From NCBI GenBank assembly GCA_021828635.1, contig JAJZEJ010000154.1, positions 1 through 14,902 of the forward strand: DNA of 14,902 bases, given 5' to 3'. The notes beneath the pieces are model-generated. The model did not search any database. It was not told the origin of the DNA and worked only from the letters and a program-made list of their open reading frames with translations. Position 1 is the stretch's first letter. The number at the start of each line of letters is the position of its first letter. This DNA is from Chloroflexota bacterium. GTDB lineage: Bacteria > Chloroflexota > Ktedonobacteria > Ktedonobacterales > Ktedonobacteraceae. Both the position numbers and the translations under genes were made by a program. Of the stretch, positions 1-7,352 are shown one piece after another.

Positions 1-1
1 C

Positions 2-382
2 GAGTATCTCTTCCCTGCGTGCCAGCAAGACCGCGAACGAGATGAAGAAAGTGTCTACGTCTTCACGAGTCAGCGAGCTGCCTGGTTACGTCAGCAGGGA
101 CAGACAGATCATCTCTCCGAGCGTGGGATTGAGCATCTCTGGATGCACGTAAAGCAAAAGGGAAATCAGGAAGAATGGGGGCGTAGTGCCAGCGTAACTT
201 TTCATGATCTGCGTCACGATTTCGCTCATCGCGCCCGCCAGGCTGGCTGGTCGCTGGAAGAAATCGCCGTCTATCTGGGTCATCAAACGAAGGATGGCGC
301 ACCTGCCATTGCCACGACTGTGCGCTCTACGTTACCCAGTCGGCAGCAATTGAAGGAACGCATCCAGGAGCTTCCAGGCTGA
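2..382 (+). pseudogene. Tyrosine recombinase/integrase, C-terminal fragment lacking the catalytic Tyr
   Basis: The reading frame is open from base 2 to a TGA at 380-382, so the gene begins outside the window and only 126 residues are seen. Phage-integrase family signatures are visible: HDLRHDFAHRAR carries the HxxR pair, and YLGHQ carries the second conserved His. Tyrosine recombinases normally follow this with a nucleophilic Tyr about 10-15 residues later, in a context like TTxxYT. Here that context is TTVRST, so the nucleophile position reads Ser (codon TCT; TAT would be one base away). I therefore call it a probably inactive integrase, though a nearby unaligned Tyr or a sequencing error cannot be excluded. 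It lies 24 bases upstream of the pRiA4b ORF-3-like gene on the same strand. Confidence 0.75.
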
Positions 383-406
383 TAGTATCGCGAAAGGGAA
401 GAAGCC

Positions 407-1102
407 ATGGCACAAGAAGAAGCACGGGAGGTCTATCAGTTGCACATCCTGCTGTTGAAGATCAGCCCGGCAATCTGGCGACGCGTGCTGGTGCCCAGTG
501 ACCAGAGTCTGGCCGACCTGCATCACATTCTCCAGATTGTGATGGGCTGGGATGACACCCATCTCCACCGCTTTCTCATTCATGGCAAGACCCACGGTAT
601 CTCCCGCGAGGGTGGTCTCTGGTTTCGCTCCGATTCGAAACAGATCCGGCTCAGTGACTTGCATCTGCGGCTGAAAGAGCGTTTTGTGTATGAATACGAT
701 TTGGAGGCTTTCTGGCAACACCAGATTCGTCTGGAGAAGATCCTCCCCTTTTCTTCCACTAAAACCTATCCAGTCTGCATAAGTGGAGCGCGTCAGGCAC
801 CCCCGGAAGGGTGCAATGGGCCGCTGGCCTATCTCGAACAAAAACAATATAACTCCCTTGGCCACATTGAGCGTCGGCTTCTGGAACTCGTGGAGTACGA
901 AGAGGAGCGTGTAGAGGCGTATCAGGAAGAGGTGACCACCATGCTTGTCTGGCTCCAAGCGGAGACCTTTGATCGTTCAGCAGTGAATGCTCGTCTGGCC
1001 CTCTTCGCCGCAGGTAATCTACGACGACGCGAGATGGTCAGAACAACGAAGAAAGCGACAACCTTCCATGAAAATGACGCTTCAAGTGGTGATCGAAGAT
1101 GA
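407..1102 (+). CDS. pRiA4b ORF-3-like protein (IS-associated accessory protein)
   Basis: This 231-residue protein matches the plasmid pRiA4b ORF-3 family. Its N-terminal half contains the recognisable YQLHILLLKISPAIWRRV stretch, then the LADLHHILQIVMGW helix and the HLHRFLIHGK segment. The family is often found beside insertion-sequence transposases and integrases; its biochemical role is not established. The ATG at 407 is preceded by GGGAAGAAG, a reasonable ribosome binding site. The last 35 nt overlap the next ORF (ISKra4 transposase piece) in another frame, suggesting the two were expressed together as parts of one element. The C-terminal ~30 residues (RRREMVRTTKK onward) are low-complexity and basic. 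The family call is confident from motif recognition; a role as a transposition accessory factor is inferred from context only. Confidence 0.75.
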   Translation: MAQEEAREVYQLHILLLKISPAIWRRVLVPSDQSLADLHHILQIVMGWDDTHLHRFLIHGKTHGISREGGLWFRSDSKQIRLSDLHLRLKERFVYEYDLEAFWQHQIRLEKILPFSSTKTYPVCISGARQAPPEGCNGPLAYLEQKQYNSLGHIERRLLELVEYEEERVEAYQEEVTTMLVWLQAETFDRSAVNARLALFAAGNLRRREMVRTTKKATTFHENDASSGDRR

Positions 1103-1631
1103 GGATCACGTGCCGCCCATTGTCAAAGAAGTTTTTAGCCTGGAGCGCAAGAACGGGGATCTCCGCCCAGAGACACTCGGTCTGAAACTGGACGAGGCAA
1201 AAGAGATCTTGGCAGAGGTTCAAACCATGATGATGACGACTCAGGCGACGCGCTTTCAGCAACAGCGGTCCTCCTGCCCAGATTGCGGGAAACCCTATCC
1301 GAAAAAAGGAACCCATCAGCTCACCTGTCGGACCTTGTTTGGGACGATGAAACTGCTGAGTCAACGCTTCTCCACCTGTTCATGTCACCAAGCGAAAGCG
1401 CAGCGACAGGGACAAAAACAGCTCAGTGCAAGTCCGCTCGCAGCGTGTCTTGCGGAGCGAACGACACCAGAATGTACCTATTTGCAGACCAAGTGGGCTG
1501 CCGTCATGAGTTATGAACGCACTGCCGAGCTGCTCTCAGAGGTTTTCCCCTTGAGGTCCCAACATTTTTACCCCCCGTTTTCCCCGCTAAGGATTCGTCG
1601 AGGTGATTTTGTCTTGTTTTCTCCCCGGTAA
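1068..1631 (+). pseudogene. ISKra4-family transposase, N-terminal fragment truncated by Tn3 end
   Basis: The sequence from the ATG at 1068 encodes the N-terminal region typical of ISKra4 transposases: a zinc-ribbon-like CPDCGKPYPKKG segment followed by the CRTLFG, LSQRF and CSCHQ elements, then the signature SPLAACLAERTTPE and LQTKWAAVMSYERTAELL. About 161 native codons remain, up to 1552. From 1553 the frame runs into the terminal inverted repeat of the downstream transposon and ends at a TAA at 1629-1631 after 26 foreign codons. The catalytic DDE domain, normally in the C-terminal two thirds, is absent, so the protein cannot be an active transposase. The missing 3' part is not found at the far end of the Tn3 element, so this was not a simple insertion. 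A TTG/GTG-type start near 987 in the same frame is less likely than the ATG. Confidence 0.8.
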
Positions 1632-1657
1632 TCTTGAAAAGATGGGCTTTCTTTCCC
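1553..1657 (+). repeat. Left terminal inverted repeat of the Tn3-family element
   Basis: Aligned to the reverse complement of 6433-6537, this is identical at 88 of 105 positions without gaps. The outer 39 bases (1553-1591) differ at only three positions and end in GCTAAG, as Tn3-family ends do. A related box, TTGTTTTCTCCCCGGTAA at 1614-1631, repeats the inner half of the IR (1573-1591) exactly 41 bp further in. The innermost 17 bp (1641-1657, GATGGGCTTTCTTTCCC) match the other end perfectly. Confidence 0.85.
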
Positions 1658-1774
1658 GTCCCATGCAGTTTGATGGATGTGCAATTAGGTAGTGTGATAC
1701 AAACGCGGAAGTGGCTTCGATCTCAGCCCAAACCCCGGTTTTCGGATAAGCTCTTAGCTTAGCATTAACTACAT

Positions 1775-2293
1775 CTACTCTATTAACTTCTCTTTCATTA
1801 TACTGCAATAGCTGCAAAATTTTTCTGCTGTCATGATGCGAGTTTTGCAAAGACGTTCTAGCTCTTGCCGTAGCGCGTCTTCTTTTCTCCCAATAAAAGC
1901 TCTTTTTTCATTCGTAACGAAGATATCTCGTCCGTCTCGGACATGGGTAGCCAAAATCATGGCATCGCGAAGCTGATTTCGCTGACCATGGGTAAGATTC
2001 TTGCGGCTACTTGGGCGAGGAAAGGCTCCATGGCTTATCGTTGTGAGCAATTTCTCGAAGAATGCAGCATCATCGTCTCCCCCCCAAACACTTTGATCCC
2101 ACCTTGATTCATCCCAAACAGCTGTTTCTAGAATACGCTGTCCAGGTGGAGGAGCATAGGCATCTTCTTGCTCCCGAGCTGTGACTGAAGTATGAGCCAG
2201 TTGAATTGGCAGTCCTTCAATTGCTTTTTCAATCTTCTGACGGACTTGTGCATTTAAGACATTTGTATCAAGAGTCACTTTCACTCTGTCCAT
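1775..2293 (-). CDS. PIN-domain protein (putative ribonuclease, transposon cargo)
   Basis: The 172-residue product has PIN-domain features: VTLDTNVL at the N-terminus (Asp9), an acidic TAREQED segment near residue 41, and RDAMILATHVRDGRDIFVTN near residues 109-128 with Asp110 and Asp123. PIN domains are Mg-dependent nucleases, and many single-domain members are VapC-type toxins that cut RNA. I chose the ATG at 2293 because the AAGGA site then lies 6 nt upstream; the ATG at 2299 would abut that site with no spacing. No antitoxin ORF is visible beside it: the preceding 250 bp hold only a decayed frame. The gene is the last one before the left transposon end and points the same way as tnpA and tnpR. 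It could be an orphan toxin, a housekeeping-type PIN protein, or one half of a broken pair. Confidence 0.7.
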   Translation of the reverse strand: MDRVKVTLDTNVLNAQVRQKIEKAIEGLPIQLAHTSVTAREQEDAYAPPPGQRILETAVWDESRWDQSVWGGDDDAAFFEKLLTTISHGAFPRPSSRKNLTHGQRNQLRDAMILATHVRDGRDIFVTNEKRAFIGRKEDALRQELERLCKTRIMTAEKFCSYCSIMKEKLIE

Positions 2294-2312
2294 TACCATT
2301 CCTTATGTGCCG

Positions 2313-2561
2313 TTATAGGAGTTCACATTGCCGTATATGTTCAATACCTTCTACTTCTGCAATATGAGTAATTGCAGATATTGGACCATATTCATACACT
2401 AAGAGATATTTTATCTATATCCATCTCTTTTTGCCAATTGCTACTGCATCCCAACAGTTTAGGAGAAAAGGATATCTTGAACGTTTTTTCTCTTGCCAAT
2501 AGAGATAACGATAGTATTGTCCATTGACGAACTCCTTTGTACAAAAAAGCTGAGAGATAAT
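2313..2561 (-). pseudogene. Decayed ORF of unknown function between tnpR and the PIN gene
   Basis: In one minus-strand frame, 83 codons read as protein-like sequence broken by a single TAG about 44 codons in. The first part includes FVNGQYYRYLYW and CWDAVAIGKKRW; the second part is YLLVYEYGPISAITHIAEVE and ends at a TAA at 2313-2315, some 20 bp before the PIN start. No ATG opens the frame, which begins just after an upstream stop. The aromatic and charged composition, and the continuity of frame across the stop, suggest a former gene rather than chance. I do not recognise the family. Its position directly upstream of the PIN gene makes it a candidate for a lost partner, but that is only inference. 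Confidence 0.4.
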
Positions 2562-2594
2562 CTATCAATACCCCTTCTACTCATTTCTCTGGTT

Positions 2595-3200
2595 TTACAC
2601 AATGATTTGATGCTGTTTCATCCAGTGGTTTAGGTTTCTGCGTGTGGTCCCGTACTTCTTGGCGATCCAAGTCTTGGTTGCGCCATTCTTGAGCAACGCT
2701 GTGATTTCCACCTGATGCTCGTCCAGTTTACTCTTCCCCACCCCTTTCGGGCGACCCAGTGGCATTCCCTGTTGTTTCCGCGCAGCAAGTGCTTCGGTCG
2801 TTCGCTGGGAGATGAGGTCTCGTTCTATTTCTGCAGCCATCGCAAAGGCCACCGCGACAATTTTGCTCTGGATGCTGTTATTTAATTGCCAGTTGCCCTT
2901 GACTGCATAAATGCCGATGCCTTTTCGCATCGCAAGCGAGAGAATTTCCATACACTCCAGCATACTCCGCCCCAAACGGGACAGTTCGCTGATGATGATC
3001 GAGTCGCCCTCTTGCGCGTTCTCCAGGATCGTAGCGATCTGCCGCTTGCGCCAAGAGATCTTGCCGGAAACCTTCTCTTCGATGAACTGGACATGCCCCA
3101 GGTGTACATCATTGGCCAACTTCAAAATATCGGCTTTATTCTTTTCCAGATCCTGATCTAGTTTCGAGACGCGGAGGTAGGCAAATGTCTGTCCCGGCAT
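2595..3200 (-). CDS. tnpR: Serine recombinase, resolvase/invertase family (TnpR)
   Basis: The 201-residue protein has the resolvase/invertase catalytic domain: AYLRVS with the nucleophilic Ser12 near the N-terminus, ISELSRLGRSMLE in the middle, and the long E-helix region AAEIERDLISQRTTEAL. It is followed by a short basic GRPKG linker and a C-terminal helix-turn-helix around residues 165-198 (ATKTWIAKKYGTTRRNLNHW). It most resembles the Mpi/Pin group of serine recombinases. In a Tn3-family element the expected role is resolution of cointegrates at res. The ATG at 3200 is preceded by GAGGAA at about 5 nt. Its promoter and candidate res dyads lie in the 135 bp between it and tnpA. Length is slightly above that of gamma-delta type resolvases. 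Confidence 0.88.
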   Translation of the reverse strand: MPGQTFAYLRVSKLDQDLEKNKADILKLANDVHLGHVQFIEEKVSGKISWRKRQIATILENAQEGDSIIISELSRLGRSMLECMEILSLAMRKGIGIYAVKGNWQLNNSIQSKIVAVAFAMAAEIERDLISQRTTEALAARKQQGMPLGRPKGVGKSKLDEHQVEITALLKNGATKTWIAKKYGTTRRNLNHWMKQHQIIV

Positions 3201-3335
3201 ACGTGTTCCTCATTCTGTGGGTGATGGGAATGAAAACCTCATTCTGGGGAGTTATTTTACCCGAAAATAAGTAACAATGCAAGTGTTTTTCCTGTCCGAA
3301 AAGGGGAAAGGAAAACGTTCGTTTTTCTTTCTCGT
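3201..3335 (-). other. Candidate res site: three dyads between tnpA and tnpR
   Basis: This 135 bp gap holds three dyads. One has arms TCATTC (3210-3215) and GAATGA (3228-3233), with CCTCATTCTG repeated directly at 3208-3217 and 3237-3246. The second is perfect: TTATTTT (3252-3258) and AAAATAA (3264-3270). The third is centred at 3318/3319, with 11 of 13 matched positions across 3306-3331. Tn3-type res sites usually contain three paired resolvase sites in this position, so the layout fits. The crossover point cannot be assigned by eye. The third dyad could instead act as a weak terminator after tnpA. Confidence 0.5.
3254..3282 (-). promoter_or_regulatory. Predicted sigma-70-type promoter of tnpR
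   Basis: On the minus strand TTGCAT (3277-3282) and TAAAAT (3254-3259) are separated by 17 bp. The -10 box sits inside the TTATTTT/AAAATAA dyad, so a recombinase bound there would block its own transcription, as is known for other Tn3-family resolvases. Confidence 0.5.
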
Positions 3336-6300
3336 CTAGGCACTCTCTTGTTCTTCTTGCAGACGCAGGGAACGCAAATTGTCCAAAGAACGCCCTGACT
3401 GCGGAGCGAAATGATAATCGCCGATGAAGCGAATGTGTTCCCAGCCCAGTGGGGCAATATGAGCGACCGTTGCCTCTGGGAGTTCTTCGCCTTGCTTGCG
3501 CAGCGTCTCAATGGCTTTGGCCAGATAAACAGTGTTCCAGGCGGCGATGGCAGCCATGAGGAGATGCAGACAACTCGCTCGATGCATCTGATCCTCAAAG
3601 GCCCGATCTCGCAATTCGCCGAGCCTGCCAAAGAAGAGTTGACGTGCGAGCGCATGGAGCGATTCTCCTTTATTCAAGCCGACCAGCACGCGTCGCCTGA
3701 GTGCCTCATCACGAAAATACTCCAGCAGGTACGCCGTTCGTTCCAGTTTGCCCATCTCCGTGAGTGCTCTGGCGACCTGATTCTGCCGAGGATAGGCTGC
3801 GAGTTTCCGCATAAGCAAGCTGGCCGAGACCGTTCCATGACGGATTGATGAGGCCACGCGCCGCATTTCATCCCATTGCTCGATAATCACCTTGCTTTTG
3901 ACTTGGCCAAAGAGCAAGCTGTTGAGCGGTTCAGACGTTCCCACCTCATCTACGAGATAGAGATGGCGTGAGAGCGCGTCTCGCAGACGCGGAGCGAAAC
4001 GAAAACCAAGCAGAGCTGTGAGGGCAAACACATGCTCCGTACTGCCTCCTGTATCGGTGTAATGTTCCTGAATATGCAGGTCACTTTCATGGTGGCATAA
4101 AGCGTCTACAACGTAGAGAGCCTCTTCATTCGTCCCAATGATTTGCGGCTTGCCAAAGGGAACCCAGATGTCAGCCGCATGAATATACATGTTGGTCCCT
4201 CGTCTGGCATGAAAATATTTCGCGTTGTATTCTGCGTTGGCTGCTTGGACGCCCACATGGAAACGCATGCCATCAGATGACGAGGTGGTTCCATCTCCCC
4301 AAGCAGAGGAGAGGGGAGCTGCAAGCACAAAGTTATCCAGATTCGCCAGTGCAGCCAGCAGCGTCTCCTCTCGAATATGCCAATCGATGGACCAGGAGAG
4401 CTGGCGATAGGTATACGGGCAGGATTCTGCCATCTTTTCCACGCCGAGATTCATCCCCATCCCCATAAGCGCAGCTACGAGTTCAAGCTTCTGCGTTCCA
4501 ATCGGGGCGTCTTTGCTGGTGAGATGTGTGAAGTGGCGCAAAAATCCCGTCCAGGCATCGATCTCCAGCAGCAGATCGGCCAATGGCAGGTGTGGTAGCA
4601 ACGCGTACACCCGCTTCTTCACACGTTCCACGTCTTCCGGCACGGCTTTTTCCAGTTGTGGAAGGTGCAGACTCCCTTTTTCATCCAGAGTCAGACTCCC
4701 TTCCACCTTGCCGATGCTCTCTTGTAAGGCCACCAGTTTCTGAGTAATCTCCTGTTGCTTTGCCATCAAGTATGCTTCCGCATCACTGTTGACTGCCAAC
4801 CGGGTCTGCTGTTTCTCTGTGAGCTGCTCAAAATGTGCTGCGGGTAACAGGTAGTACTCAAAAGGGCGATACCGTCGGCTTCCAGCAACGGCGATATCAC
4901 CGGAGCGCACGCGTCCTTTGAGCGCATCAAAAGCTGCTGCTTCATAATAGTTCGACGTGATTTTTTCTCCCTCCAAGACGTACTTGCGCCAGCGCGGAGT
5001 CAGGTGACCCAGTGGTGCATGCATCTTCACCTTGCCCACCTTCTGCTCTTTCGCTGTCACCCGTCGGCGATGTTTGGCAAGGGTAGAAACATGCTCCAGA
5101 GCCTGTAAAGACGGTTCACTGCGCCGAAATGGTTGGAAATCGAGAGCCTGATAGAAAAGCAGCAAGCTTTGGCGCATCGGTACATAGCGCGACTCGATCA
5201 GATCCAGGGAGTCAAGATCTTCTGGTCGCAGAAACTGTTTCGCTGAGTCAACGGTTGCCTGGAGTTGTGTTTCTGGCACTTTGTCCAGCAGCGCTTGCAC
5301 TGGATCGGTCCCTTCAGCTCTGGCGAGCAAAAACGCCTCAGCCGCTTTGGTGAGAATCGTCAGATGGCTGTTCATCTTGCGCGAGTTACGTCGTAAATGC
5401 TTTTCCTGATGACGCTCGCCTTTGCGCTGCAATTCTCCGAGTAGTCGATCAAACTGGTCGAGTGCCTGATCGGTGAGATCCTGTGACAGCTCAAACAGGT
5501 GTGTCACCAGCAACGCATGGCGTCGATCTTGTGGCAAATTCAGCAGCGGTTGCGCTTGGTATTTACTACATTTGCGTGCCAGTTGCAACACCCGATTCTG
5601 GTGTAACGTGACCGACGGCGCAGGAAGCCCCAGTTCTCGTAAAAACAACAGGCGCTCGACCAGATGCTTGATACTTTTGGGTGAGGCCACACCAGGAGTT
5701 TGTCGCAACCAACTCAGACGGGTCGCACCACGAATGCTCCTATCTGCCTGTAGAAGATCATCTAACTTCGTCCTCTGCTCCAGCGTAAGTGGTTGCGTCA
5801 AGGTACGTAAAAGCCGTCGCTCTGCGATTTTCAGCACGATCCACACGAGGCGTTCTACGTGAATCATGTTTGGGGCAAGAATACTCTGAGCCCGCAGCTG
5901 CTCCAGCGCAGTCTCGATGAGTGGGAGTGGACGATCACTCTCCATCGCATCAGACACGAGCGACCGTGCGACCAACAAATATTCGCGCCAACCGCATGAA
6001 CGAAAGCCACACTCTCGTCGGAGTTCATCCAGGTGTTCATAGAGCGTATTTTCTCGCTCACCATAGCTGATGAAGGCAGAAGCAGGGACATCGACTTGCT
6101 CGGCAATCGCAGCGAGTACTACAGGGGGAACCTCTTTGACTTCCATGAGGGTACGACCAGGAAACTTCAACAGGGCCAGTTGGACGGCGAATCCAAGTCG
6201 ATTAGAAGCTCGCCTGCGACGATTGATCAATTCTCGCTCTTTCTCAGTAAAAGTATAGTAACGAGCAATATCTCGATCAGAGAAGTCATCAGGAATCTGG

Positions 6301-6368
6301 GTCAAAGCGTGGCGTTGCTCGGCATTGAGATACGTTGGAATCTTGTCATATCGAGGCACAGTAGGCAT
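3336..6368 (-). CDS. tnpA: Tn3-family transposase TnpA
   Basis: From the ATG at 6368 the product is 1010 residues, normal for Tn3-family transposases (about 1000). The N-terminus shows the family DNA-binding region (LTQIPDDFSDRDIARYYTF). The catalytic triad is intact: Asp692 in WGDGTTSSSDG, Asp772 in HYTDTGG and Glu902 in GLNKGE. The 130-residue spacing between the second Asp and the Glu equals that known for Tn3. The C-terminal LGWEHI...GDY motif is also present. I prefer 6368 over the in-frame ATG at 6416 because GGAGA lies 3-5 nt upstream of 6368, and because the upstream ATG overlaps a TTGACA box that appears to drive the gene. The enzyme would bind the terminal repeats at both ends and carry out replicative transposition. 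No frameshift or internal stop is seen. Confidence 0.95.
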   Translation of the reverse strand: MPTVPRYDKIPTYLNAEQRHALTQIPDDFSDRDIARYYTFTEKERELINRRRRASNRLGFAVQLALLKFPGRTLMEVKEVPPVVLAAIAEQVDVPASAFISYGERENTLYEHLDELRRECGFRSCGWREYLLVARSLVSDAMESDRPLPLIETALEQLRAQSILAPNMIHVERLVWIVLKIAERRLLRTLTQPLTLEQRTKLDDLLQADRSIRGATRLSWLRQTPGVASPKSIKHLVERLLFLRELGLPAPSVTLHQNRVLQLARKCSKYQAQPLLNLPQDRRHALLVTHLFELSQDLTDQALDQFDRLLGELQRKGERHQEKHLRRNSRKMNSHLTILTKAAEAFLLARAEGTDPVQALLDKVPETQLQATVDSAKQFLRPEDLDSLDLIESRYVPMRQSLLLFYQALDFQPFRRSEPSLQALEHVSTLAKHRRRVTAKEQKVGKVKMHAPLGHLTPRWRKYVLEGEKITSNYYEAAAFDALKGRVRSGDIAVAGSRRYRPFEYYLLPAAHFEQLTEKQQTRLAVNSDAEAYLMAKQQEITQKLVALQESIGKVEGSLTLDEKGSLHLPQLEKAVPEDVERVKKRVYALLPHLPLADLLLEIDAWTGFLRHFTHLTSKDAPIGTQKLELVAALMGMGMNLGVEKMAESCPYTYRQLSWSIDWHIREETLLAALANLDNFVLAAPLSSAWGDGTTSSSDGMRFHVGVQAANAEYNAKYFHARRGTNMYIHAADIWVPFGKPQIIGTNEEALYVVDALCHHESDLHIQEHYTDTGGSTEHVFALTALLGFRFAPRLRDALSRHLYLVDEVGTSEPLNSLLFGQVKSKVIIEQWDEMRRVASSIRHGTVSASLLMRKLAAYPRQNQVARALTEMGKLERTAYLLEYFRDEALRRRVLVGLNKGESLHALARQLFFGRLGELRDRAFEDQMHRASCLHLLMAAIAAWNTVYLAKAIETLRKQGEELPEATVAHIAPLGWEHIRFIGDYHFAPQSGRSLDNLRSLRLQEEQESA

Positions 6369-6386
6369 TTCTCCAGTTTTGTCCTG

Positions 6387-6416
6387 GTTGTAGCATACTG
6401 CCAGCTTGGATGTCAA
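6387..6416 (-). promoter_or_regulatory. Predicted promoter of tnpA
   Basis: A perfect TTGACA (6411-6416) and TACAAC (6387-6392) on the minus strand are separated by 18 bp. Transcription would start near 6380, giving a leader of about a dozen bases before the ATG at 6368. The -35 box begins only 17 bp inside the right terminal inverted repeat, so TnpA binding there could repress the gene. Confidence 0.45.
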
Positions 6417-6432
6417 TGAAACCGCTTGGAAT

Positions 6433-6537
6433 GGGAAAGAAAGCCCATCTCTTCTGGCTTAGCGGGGAGAAAACGAGCAACAAATCTCTCGAAGAATCCT
6501 TAGCGGGGAAAACGGGGGGTAAAAATGTCGGAACCCC
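6433..6537 (-). repeat. Right terminal inverted repeat of the Tn3-family element
   Basis: This is the partner of 1553-1657. The outer end reads GGGGTTCCGAC on the minus strand and the 39 bp IR spans 6499-6537. The internal box at 6458-6476 is a clean copy of the IR inner half (CGTTTTCTCCCCGCTAAG on the minus strand), again offset by 41 bp. The repeat lies just upstream of tnpA, so its boxes are candidate TnpA contacts that may also influence tnpA transcription. Confidence 0.85.
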
Positions 6538-7259
6538 ACCGGGCCAGCCAGAGCGTGTTCGTTCTCGTTCTCCAGCAATCAAATGTTTGTCAAAGTATTT
6601 GACCGCCTCGGTTGCAGAGATACCATGCAGACGGGCAAAGTCGGCAAGCTTGATTCTATCAGGCGGAGTTAAAGGAGGAAGATACGTTTCTAGCAGTTCT
6701 GGTTCGGTTGGTGCTGGTTCTACTGCGATTCTCGCCTGTGTATCTCTGATGTGTGGTTGCAAACCAGATAGATAAATGCCGATTTCGATGCTATCCTGCG
6801 GAGAAAGCAGAACAGATGCCATCTCCTGTCTCTTGAATAATCGCACCTCTTCTTGTGTATATTTCCGTTCTCTCTGGTAGTTACTCTCAATCTTGACTTC
6901 TCCAAGTTGAGGATAATAGGTCACACGCACATGTTGACTTGATGGAATATACGTAATAACGTCTGCTTCCACCGCGTGCATCCTCGCCTCTTCTTCCTGC
7001 GCAGCTCGTCGTTGCTTCTCTGCGGCAATGCCTTGATAATACTCCCGCGTTTCCTCAAGAGTGTAACCCGTTCGTTCTGCCAATTGTTCGGGTGTGAGCG
7101 TGAAGATTTCTCCAGGGTTAGCTTTGATGAAGGCCAGGAGGGCTTCCGAGAATGGTTGTTTCTTTGTCATAGAGTGTGTCCTTTCATGAGTTGCATTTTT
7201 GTATGTCTCTTATCGAGAGTCCTCTTCTCAAGGAGAGCATCTCGCTAGAAGAAGCGCAA

Positions 7260-7323
7260 TGATGGAAACATCGGTCATGCCCGTATCTTATCAGGAATCT
7301 GAAGGCTCGCCATGTTTCCGTCA
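7260..7323. other. Inverted repeat in the 182 bp gap after the small membrane gene
   Basis: The arms 7260-7271 (TGATGGAAACAT) and 7312-7323 (ATGTTTCCGTCA) pair at 11 of 12 positions, enclosing 40 bp. The repeat lies between the stop of the gene ending at 7353 and the start of the gene at 7170, both on the minus strand. No U-run follows, so it is not a classical terminator. It could be an operator, a leader hairpin or a processing site. No gene is supported in 7171-7352. Confidence 0.35.
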
Positions 7324-7352
7324 TTCCACACAGACAAGCGCGTGGACTCTTC

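Larger units (their letters stand above)
1553..6537. mobile_element. Tn3-family transposon (4,985 bp) with PIN-domain cargo
   Basis: The element is bounded by 105 bp terminal inverted repeats and carries, on the minus strand, a full-length Tn3 TnpA, a candidate res region, a serine recombinase TnpR, a decayed ORF and a PIN-domain protein. Tn3-family identity rests on the TnpA motifs, on ends of the form GGGG...GCTAAG, and on the tnpA-res-tnpR layout. Tn3-type elements transpose replicatively through a cointegrate that the resolvase breaks at res. The expected 5 bp target duplication is absent: the left flank is CCCTT and the right flank is ACCGG. The genes interrupted at the two ends also differ. 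Both facts indicate an adjacent deletion, inversion or recombination between copies. The transposase frame is intact, so the element may still be able to move. Confidence 0.85.
6346..7170 (-). pseudogene. Unknown gene truncated by the transposon; 3' end replaced by Tn sequence
   Basis: An ATG at 7170 with AAAGGA about 8 nt upstream opens a frame of 274 codons. Only the first 211 codons (7170-6538) lie outside the transposon; the remaining 63 are the inverted repeat read as protein, and they run past the tnpA start before stopping at 6346. The native part has an N-terminal helix-turn-helix-like segment (FTLTPEQLAERTGYTLEETREYY), a charged coiled stretch (QRRAAQEEEARMHAVEAD), a beta-rich middle and a second helical segment (KLADFARLHGISATEAVKYF). 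The first and last segments suggest a DNA-binding protein, but I do not recognise the family. The foreign tail probably makes the product non-native. It is the last gene of the minus-strand cluster. Confidence 0.6.

Noticed and set aside
332..958. Minus-strand 208-codon frame opposite the pRiA4b ORF-3-like gene
   Set aside because: It is the antisense shadow of a recognisable gene and shows no family features.
1587..1850. Minus-strand 87-codon frame overlapping the left transposon end
   Set aside because: It overlaps the PIN gene 3' end and reads through the inverted repeat; composition is not protein-like and no ribosome site is seen.
3438..3440. Glu in the LGWEHI motif of TnpA as the third catalytic acid
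   Set aside because: It lies 205 residues after the second Asp. The Glu of GLNKGE (codon 3663-3665) lies 130 residues after it, the known Tn3 spacing, so that is the catalytic one.
1553..6537. Simple insertion of the Tn3 element into the ISKra4 transposase gene
   Set aside because: The 3' remainder of the ISKra4 gene is absent to the right of 6537 and no 5 bp duplication is present.
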